Assembly (NCBI GenBank): GCA_038049695.1
Contig: CP142451.1
Span: 9,732,001-9,796,000 of the forward strand
DNA length: 64,000 nt
Reading direction: 5' to 3'
From: Cinnamomum chago
Lineage: Eukaryota; Streptophyta; Magnoliopsida; Laurales; Lauraceae
Shown: positions 59,801-64,000 of the stretch, piece after piece
Layout of the letters: every line of letters begins with the position of its first letter
How positions within the stretch are numbered: the stretch's first letter is position 1
Notes under the pieces: generated by a model
Told to the model about the DNA's origin: nothing
The model's database searches: none
Seen by the model: the letters and a program-made list of their open reading frames with translations, nothing else
Program-made: the position numbers and the translations under genes

Positions 59801-61565
59801 TAATCTTTCAGATGCTCTGGGCTCAGTCCAGGCTGTGTTACTATGAGACAAAAAGGTCAGCCCAAATCGAGCCCAAAGCAGGCTGGGATCATAATCAGCC
59901 CAACTCACCCCAGACCAAGTGCAACCCTTAAAAAAGCACCTTCATAAGAATGGAGCTCATGAATCGATCCAGGCCGAGCCTGGCCTGGATTAGGCTGGAT
60001 TTAGGCTCTACTGTTAGGCCTGGGCCAAGTTCTCTGGCTTTAATTTAAATGGCTAGGCCAACACATTTAACACAGTGGGGCGTGCATATGGGCTGGGTTG
60101 GGGCATGCAGGACCAAGTTCAGGGCAGTAGCTAGATCTGGGAATCAATACAAGGCATAAATACAATCACTAAATGGCTGAGATTGGATAACCTTTGGTCC
60201 GAATCATGAACAATAGTCCGAGACTCCGAAGGTCTATTTGGTTGCAAGCATTCCGGGATTTCTTGTCTTGGAACACTTGGAGAAATGCAAATGATGTCCT
60301 CCCAAAGTGGAGTTCTGGAATGACAGTGGTTGTCATTTGGAATGCTCTTGTTAGCATTCCAAAACGTGGATATCTAAGAATTATGCATGGCAAAGCTGTC
60401 ATTTGGAATTCCAAGGAGACAACAATGATAGTGTTGTCAAAATTTCCAAACAAGAGAGAAATCTTGTCAGGAATGCTTGCAAGTTGCAACCAAACAGGCT
60501 ATGCATGTTTACCATTCAAGCAACGATCAGTATTCCATATGTTATATGAGTGTTTTCACATGTGTGGAAGCCAAATCATTTTATTACCTTTTCCCGCATT
60601 GACCTTTTTTGTTTCATTAGTTGCTCATGTTGTTATAAGCTATTGGAGTTTGGATTGACTCTAGTCCAATGGTTATGGTGTTTTATTCCCTTTTTGAAAA
60701 TCTAAAAGGGGGAAAAATGGGGCATTTCTTCAATAGGCAAAGAAAGTGGGATGGGAAGCACATTGGGGAAAGGAAGCTTTGTGACAAGCTTGAATTACAT
60801 TAAAAGGTTTTATGGAAAGTGAAAGTAAAGAAGCTTCACTTTGAAAGCTTATAACCTCCTTTGAAAGAGTAAGAAAAGCTTTTCACTGTTATTTGAATGG
60901 AGGTCGCATATTGCACCCGAACCATGTATATCGGGATGTTTCTCGTGTTGGGTATTTTCTAAATCCAACTTGTTTTCAAAATCTCAAAAGGCACATTCAT
61001 TGTAAGAATTTCCCCAACATCAAGTGCTTACTTTGCTGATGTGGTTATAGGATTGTTTTGAAAAATCACATGTCCCCAATAACATTAATTGGAATGGGAA
61101 GTAATAAACAATCTAAGTGAGAATCGACCAAAAAAAGGTGAAGGAAAAGCCACCTCTGGGTTTTTCAGAATGGATGATGGAACTGGAGATGCGATGTGGA
61201 AGACCCCACGGCATCCGGCAGTGGCTGCACAGAGAGAGTTGTAGTCCAGCAAGTTGGCCTTGAAGAGTCTTAAGTTCTCTTGGGCCTTCTCCAACCTCTT
61301 CAGATGGCTGTTCTTTTCATCACCTGCGACTCATTCTCATGAAATTAAAAAAACCAAAAACAAAACAAATAGAGGCCAAAAACAGTAGTATGATGATAGA
61401 TGGACAGATGCTTGATAGAAAGAAGAGATTACGAAGAGGAAAAGGGGTACCTGGGTCTCGAACAGTACCGTGGACCTTGTGTCCTTTTGAGAGGAGTAGC
61501 TTCACCAACCATGAAGCCACATACCCTCCTGCACCCGTTACACATACTTTCCCTTTCTCTTCCAT
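44804..61565 (-). CDS. Gene B: cinnamoyl-CoA-reductase-like SDR with a 13-kb intron
   Basis: Paralogue of gene A. Exons on the minus strand: 61565-61451, 61323-61154, 59327-59142, 46181-46013, 45219-45030, 44942-44804, giving 322 codons with consistent phases and no internal stop. Seen: TGAGGYVAS (residues 10-18), R36, SS in the sixth-strand region of exon 3, and NWYCISK with Y162 and K166. All introns are GT-AG. Exon 4 begins three bases later than in A because the A-type acceptor would open on TAG. Intron 3 (46182-59141) contains a complete 11.5-kb MULE. The enzyme is an NADPH-dependent CCR/DFR-like reductase; substrate unknown, and the active-site string differs from lignin CCR (NWYCYGK). 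Whether so long an intron is spliced efficiently needs transcripts. Confidence 0.83.
45220..46012 (-). other. Intron 4 of gene B
   Basis: Non-coding; parts near 45590-45750 are related to gene A intron 4 (41455-41610) and to the exon-3 flank of pseudogenes 1 and C. It has no transposon, unlike the equivalent intron of gene A. Confidence 0.65.
46700..46837 (+). repeat. Left terminal inverted repeat of the MULE
   Basis: About 138 bp matching 58032-58169 in reverse complement with scattered differences. Its inner end is the 14-bp perfect palindrome GGCCGATATCGGCC (46823-46836). Confidence 0.93.
46838..48300. other. MULE interior left of the first palindrome array
   Basis: No convincing gene; contains one more CCGATATCGG (47213-47222). 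Open frames here (for example from 46838) lack any recognised domain. It may include the 5' region of the plus-strand gene or remnants of captured DNA. Confidence 0.5.
48308..48600. repeat. First CCGATATCGG array, upstream of the PMD-C48 gene
   Basis: Five exact copies start at 48310, 48346, 48421, 48517 and 48539, plus a near copy at 48442. Each block also repeats the words cttaactgaggctataa and acaggtcatgta. It lies about 0.7-1 kb upstream of the first recognised exon of the plus-strand gene. Confidence 0.92.
48601..49333 (+). other. Leader region of the PMD-C48 gene
   Basis: Between the palindrome array and the first recognised exon. Purine-rich tracts, ctctctctc near 49042-49066, and possible first non-coding exon(s). 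No ATG exon is assigned with confidence; the ttttgtag acceptor at 49326-49333 shows the gene begins farther upstream. Confidence 0.45.
49334..52737 (+). pseudogene. Plant-mobile-domain plus Ulp1-like (C48) protease gene of the MULE
   Basis: Eight exons read with consistent phases: 49334-49417, 49531-50253, 50336-50509, 50614-51099, 51194-51813, 51893-52052, 52143-52358, ~52441-52737 (about 920 codons; true start upstream). Exons 1-4 encode a plant mobile domain ([37 protein letters not shown]), also found in MAIN/MAIL1 proteins and in transposons. A basic linker follows ([12 protein letters not shown]). Exons 7-8 encode a C48 cysteine-protease fold: His in RSHFTLLVG, then FYNSM where Asp is usual, Gln and Cys in [12 protein letters not shown]. 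Lesions: TGA at 50480-50482 in exon 3 and TAA at 52456-52458 in exon 8, unless splicing differs. Such Ulp-like genes ride on several MULE groups (Kaonashi, VANDAL). Role unproven: deSUMOylation or anti-silencing are possible. Confidence 0.8.
52738..53045. other. 3' flank of the PMD-C48 gene
   Basis: AT-rich with an imperfect internal repeat: gtatagaattt and atgttctaaatgggttgtatttagacaggctg each occur twice (52850-52925 and 53010-53042). No gene. Confidence 0.55.
53046..53970. repeat. Main CCGATATCGG array; ~95-bp units that switch orientation
   Basis: Sixteen exact copies and three near copies of CCGATATCGG occur. In the left part motif pairs recur at 53224, 53319, 53414, 53510 and 53604 (period ~95 bp), each pair ~22 bp apart. 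At about 53636 the unit inverts and continues as pairs at 53701, 53797 and 53893. Each unit also has an acagg-catgtacaga segment and a tataaaaaaacag segment. The whole is an inverted repeat of arrays between the 3' ends of two convergent genes. Confidence 0.95.
53971..54491. other. 3' flank of the MULE transposase gene
   Basis: Two related ~50-bp blocks (gatcctgctactgtgaaaa... and gatcgtgctactttgaaaa...) occur at 54019-54110. The rest is presumably the 3' untranslated region of the transposase. No other gene. Confidence 0.5.
54492..57043 (-). CDS. MURA-type Mutator transposase, intact, two exons
   Basis: Exon 1 is 57043-56694 and exon 2 is 56604-54492; the GT-AG intron joins them in frame to 820 residues. 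It cuts and joins the element ends in the nucleus. Domain order: N-terminal PB1-like region (exon 1), MuDR-type zinc-binding region with CKDQDCPW and CNPNHRC-like spacing (~255-330), DDE catalytic core with D455 ([11 protein letters not shown]), D517 (IVSDRQKG) and E616 (NAAECTNN), a SWIM zinc finger CTC...CCH (705-719), an AT-hook-like PGRPKK (~777) and a C-terminal CCHC knuckle [14 protein letters not shown] (800-813). All catalytic positions are present and there is no stop. Start ATG at 57043 is the first in frame. It converges on the PMD-C48 gene across the palindrome array. Confidence 0.93.
57421..57646. repeat. 113-bp tandem direct repeat upstream of the transposase
   Basis: Two nearly identical units (57421-57533 and 57534-57646) with the words acgctctctcaaacagttc and cagttctagggtta, and a degenerate third at ~57718-57785. 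They lie 0.4-0.7 kb upstream of the transposase start codon, so may be promoter or leader. Confidence 0.88.
58032..58169 (-). repeat. Right terminal inverted repeat of the MULE
   Basis: Inverse of 46700-46837. Its inner end has CCGATATCGG (58034-58043) with one outer base of the 14-bp palindrome changed compared with the left end. Confidence 0.92.
58170..59141 (-). other. Gene B intron 3, exon-3-proximal part
   Basis: Non-coding host intron right of the MULE. Several agcccaa/gggctgag words; parts resemble gene A intron 3 (35340-35470). No gene is seen. Confidence 0.6.
59449..59789 (-). mobile_element. Probable TRIM (miniature LTR retrotransposon) in gene B intron 2
   Basis: On the minus strand two related ~110-140-bp repeats begin TGTTGGGAGGTCCCACATC and TGTTGGAAAGTCCCACATC. 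Between them lie a Met-tRNA-type primer site (TGGCATCAGAGCGG) straight after the first repeat and a purine tract (gtgaggaggag) before the second. No coding sequence fits in between. The second repeat has a small internal duplication. The left border and target duplication are not clear, so that coordinate is approximate. Confidence 0.7.
59790..61153 (-). other. Gene B intron 2, remainder
   Basis: Non-coding. Contains a MITE-like inverted repeat at ~60228-60503 with arms related by TTTGGTTGCAAGCATTCC; the 154-codon plus-strand frame there (60194-60658) is probably a by-product. No host exon. Confidence 0.5.
60228..60503. mobile_element. Possible MITE with TTTGGTTGCAAG termini
   Basis: The left end reads ctatttggttgcaagcattcc. 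The right end, in reverse complement, reads cctgtttggttgcaacttgcaagcattcc. Several attcca/ggaat words occur in inverted pairs inside. Termini of the kind GxCTxTTTGGTTG are common on hAT-like MITEs. No clear target duplication was found. Confidence 0.4.
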
Positions 61566-62774
61566 CCCACCCTCTCAATGGCAGTAAAAGACTATACCCA
61601 ATATCCCAATTTGCTGGTTGTTGGTCACCTTATGTTGATTAAAATCCTTATATCTAATTTGTTTATCTTTCTTAAGATTTTCTTAGGGTACAAAAGGTGC
61701 CACATGGCTCATTAATTGGAAAACAGGACTTTGATTCTAATTGATCCGTTTCTGGCCGGCCTTGTCTTCAAACTATCCATCGTACTCATTCTAATCCGAG
61801 AACAGTGCGATAATTAGAGGTTTCCGGCTTTTGTTTTGATTCGTCATATATTTTTGAGATATTTACAAAAAAGTATACACTATAAAAATATTTTTTTTTG
61901 TTGGTCCCACGATGAAAGTATGAGCTGCCCATTAAGGGCAAAAACGGCTAGGGGTTTAGATTTTAGGACTTGTTTCACCATTGATTGCATGAAAATTGCA
62001 AAAAACTTTATGACCGTTTGATCTAATATATGTAAATCCATATACTCCTTGCGTTTGCCAAATTTGGAATTTTACAAGAAAAATCCTCACTAACATCTAG
62101 GGGTGTAATGGTTCGGTTAATCTATTATTTTGGAAAAATCGTTAACTGAACCGTAACCGCGGTTTTCTGTCTTTTAAAACCGTAACCGTATCTATAAAAG
62201 CCGTGGAAATATCTTTTCATACACCATTTTCACACCTCAATAGCAAGCGAACTTGATCATAAGAGGATTAAATTCTGGCCATTGAACTGAAGTGATTCTT
62301 CCAGTGGGCCCAAACATGCAGTGCCTGCATTCTCAAGATTAGAGCAATGATCCTAATCATCTGATTGGTGGCGCAGAAGCAACCAAAATTGTCTGAACAG
62401 CCTGACTGAAACTTCACGAGATAAAGTCCCAGGAGGCTCAAATCCATGGTTTGGCGTCAAACACAAAATCAGTCAACCAAAATAAATAATGCTATAGTGG
62501 TAATCACCAAATCAAACAGCAGAAACTCAACGGAAATGAAAATTGGTGTGGTAGTTCAAAGGTAACCATCAATCAAACTCTAGTACAGATCAAGCAATAA
62601 CAATTGAATTCAGCAAGTTTACTAAGACTTGGTGTTACCAATCAATAAAGACCCTGTTCCTTTACTATTAAGTAGCAGTCCCCAGCTACTACCACCCAAA
62701 AAAAGAGTTAACATAATGGTAGAGGATGAGCCCTGCAGCATGTTGGCAGCCAGGTTTGCTACATTTTAATGCAG
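61566..62774. promoter_or_regulatory. Shared upstream region between gene B and pseudogene C
   Basis: Inverted copy of the region upstream of gene A. Holds a MITE-like block at ~62098-62240 (ends aggggtgtaatgg and ccattttcacacct) and the intact empty site of the 13-kb Copia element (around 62535-62555). It is the divergent intergenic space of gene B (-) and pseudogene C (+). Confidence 0.65.
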
Positions 62775-64000
62775 ACTGAATTGCCGGAGGCCGCAGTTAA
62801 GGGCACTCTCAATGTACTCAAGGTGTGTTCTGAGACAGGTGTGGAACGAGTAGTAGTCGTTTCATCTACTACTGCTGTTGTGAATAACCCAAACTGGCCA
62901 CCAAATAGACCCATGGATGAGGATTGTTGGAGTGACATCGACTATTGCAGGGAAACTACATTGACATTCCAAAATGAGGATTGATCCGTTCATTTTTGGG
63001 TCCAGATGAACCCGTATGCTAATCTGATAGGTCCACGTTCATTTGGTGCATGCCCGCTAACTTCAATTCCCAAATGGAAATATCAGCCATTTTTCAGTTG
63101 GGCTTGAGCCCAATCTTTCAGAGAAAAATGCTCAACTCTGGATGGAAATGGATCCCTGTTTTAGCCAACTTAGCCAACTACTGGAAAGAGCCCCCCCGCC
63201 AATCGACCCCTCTTTGACAATCAAGTCTGGGTGCAGGTCACTGAAACACTATCAATCTAACTCGAACGGCCTTCCTGTTTGCATCCCAAGTAACCAATAA
63301 TAAATAGAGTGACTGGAGGTGTAACCATCAGATACTTGACCCCTATTTATTTTCTTAAGCTAGAATGTGGTTAAAGTTATATTTTGTTGTTAAACAGTCT
63401 TTTTCTTGGTCCACTTTCAAAGCCTCAATTAGGGACTATTAAACGTCCACTTGGGATAATCTTGGAGGGTGTTGACAACCTATAGTGGGATCATCCAGAC
63501 TAATGATTGATTTAATGCATGAAGCATGTTAACTGTTTTCTGTTGAGAAGAATAATTATTCAGATCAAAGATACTTCTAAAGTGATTATGAAGGAAATAC
63601 AATGACTGGATTAGCAATGACCCATCAGTCTCCTTCACAAAAACTGATTGCATGCCATCTTCCCTTGATTTTATCCATTCAAGATTGCTGTAATAGAACA
63701 AGGGCAAAACCACCATATTCCCTTCTACTTTGTATGACTTTTTTATTTCTTTTAATTTAAAATACAGGAGGAGTCGAGACTATAGACAATAGAGTTTGGG
63801 TTATTGTCGAAGTCCAAGATGTAGCTGAAGCATTGCTGTTGGTGTATGACAAGAAAGAAGCAGCCGGGAGATACATTTGTGCATCACATTTGGTTCGAGT
63901 TGAAAGTGTGATTGAAATGTTGAAGAGCAAGTATCCTTACTATAACTACCCTAAAAAGTAGGTTTCTTATGACTAGATTACTGAAGTTGATTATGATTGG
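62775..64000 (+). pseudogene. CCR-like reductase pseudogene C, truncated by window end
   Basis: Exon 3 (62775 to ~62957) and exon 5 (63768-63957, followed by gtagg donor) are open and close to gene A, but exons 1 and 2 are absent and exon 4 is missing. Just after GGGAAA of exon 3 the sequence jumps into DNA like gene A intron 4 (41455 onward), removing the YxxxK catalytic pair. An extra codon (ACT) is present in the SST stretch. Exon 6 would lie beyond the window. It shares both deletions with pseudogene 1 but lacks its insertions. It is presumably non-functional. Confidence 0.88.

Noticed and set aside
60194..60658. 154-codon open frame in gene B intron 2
   Set aside because: No recognised domain, overlaps a MITE-like inverted repeat and ends in AT-rich DNA; likely chance.

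Overview
The window is nuclear DNA from a flowering plant. It shows spliced GT-AG genes, LTR retrotransposons primed by initiator methionine tRNA, a Mutator-like element (MULE), a CACTA element and a small family of plant cinnamoyl-CoA-reductase-like genes. No species is assigned. About 46 kb (roughly 70%) is transposable element. The other ~18 kb is a duplicated backbone carrying four copies of one short-chain dehydrogenase/reductase (SDR) gene.

Host genes. Pseudogene 1 (192-14610, +) and pseudogene C (62775 to the window end, +) lack exons 1, 2 and 4. Gene A (33526-42466, +) and gene B (44804-61565, -) each splice conceptually into one open frame of 323 and 322 codons with six matching exons. 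A and B converge tail to tail and their upstream regions are inverted copies. Pseudogene C lies about 1.2 kb upstream of gene B in divergent orientation. It preserves the pre-insertion sequence of two elements in pseudogene 1, and the region upstream of B preserves that of one element upstream of A.

Layout. 368-3634: solo LTR holding a 205-bp hairpin MITE and a GGTCGACC array. 4303-14044: a second solo LTR split by an 8.8-kb CACTA element (5003-13790) that carries host exon fragments, including DDX11/CHL1-like and NDL/Ndr-like ones. 15005 to ~18301: 5' LTR plus start of gag of a truncated Gypsy-type element. 19396-32544: decayed Copia element with a nested gag-only LTR element at 20878-27861. 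36455-41215: young Copia element in intron 4 of gene A, antisense to it. 46700-58169: an 11,470-bp MULE in intron 3 of gene B with a 9-bp target duplication, ~138-bp terminal inverted repeats, an intact two-exon transposase gene and a plant-mobile-domain/C48-protease gene. 59449-59789: a probable TRIM in intron 2 of gene B.

Most striking signal. Several unrelated elements carry clustered short perfect palindromes: CCGATATCGG in the MULE (24 exact copies plus 4 near copies, mostly in pairs ~22 bp apart on a ~95-bp period), GGTCGACC in two LTR families and GCTCGAGC in two others. The MULE joins such an array to a non-transposase gene containing a C48 protease-like domain. This layout recalls the Arabidopsis VANDAL/VANC sequence-specific anti-silencing systems, and it is offered as the best candidate for an undescribed system here. 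All coordinates and splice sites were read by eye; no alignments or database searches were run.
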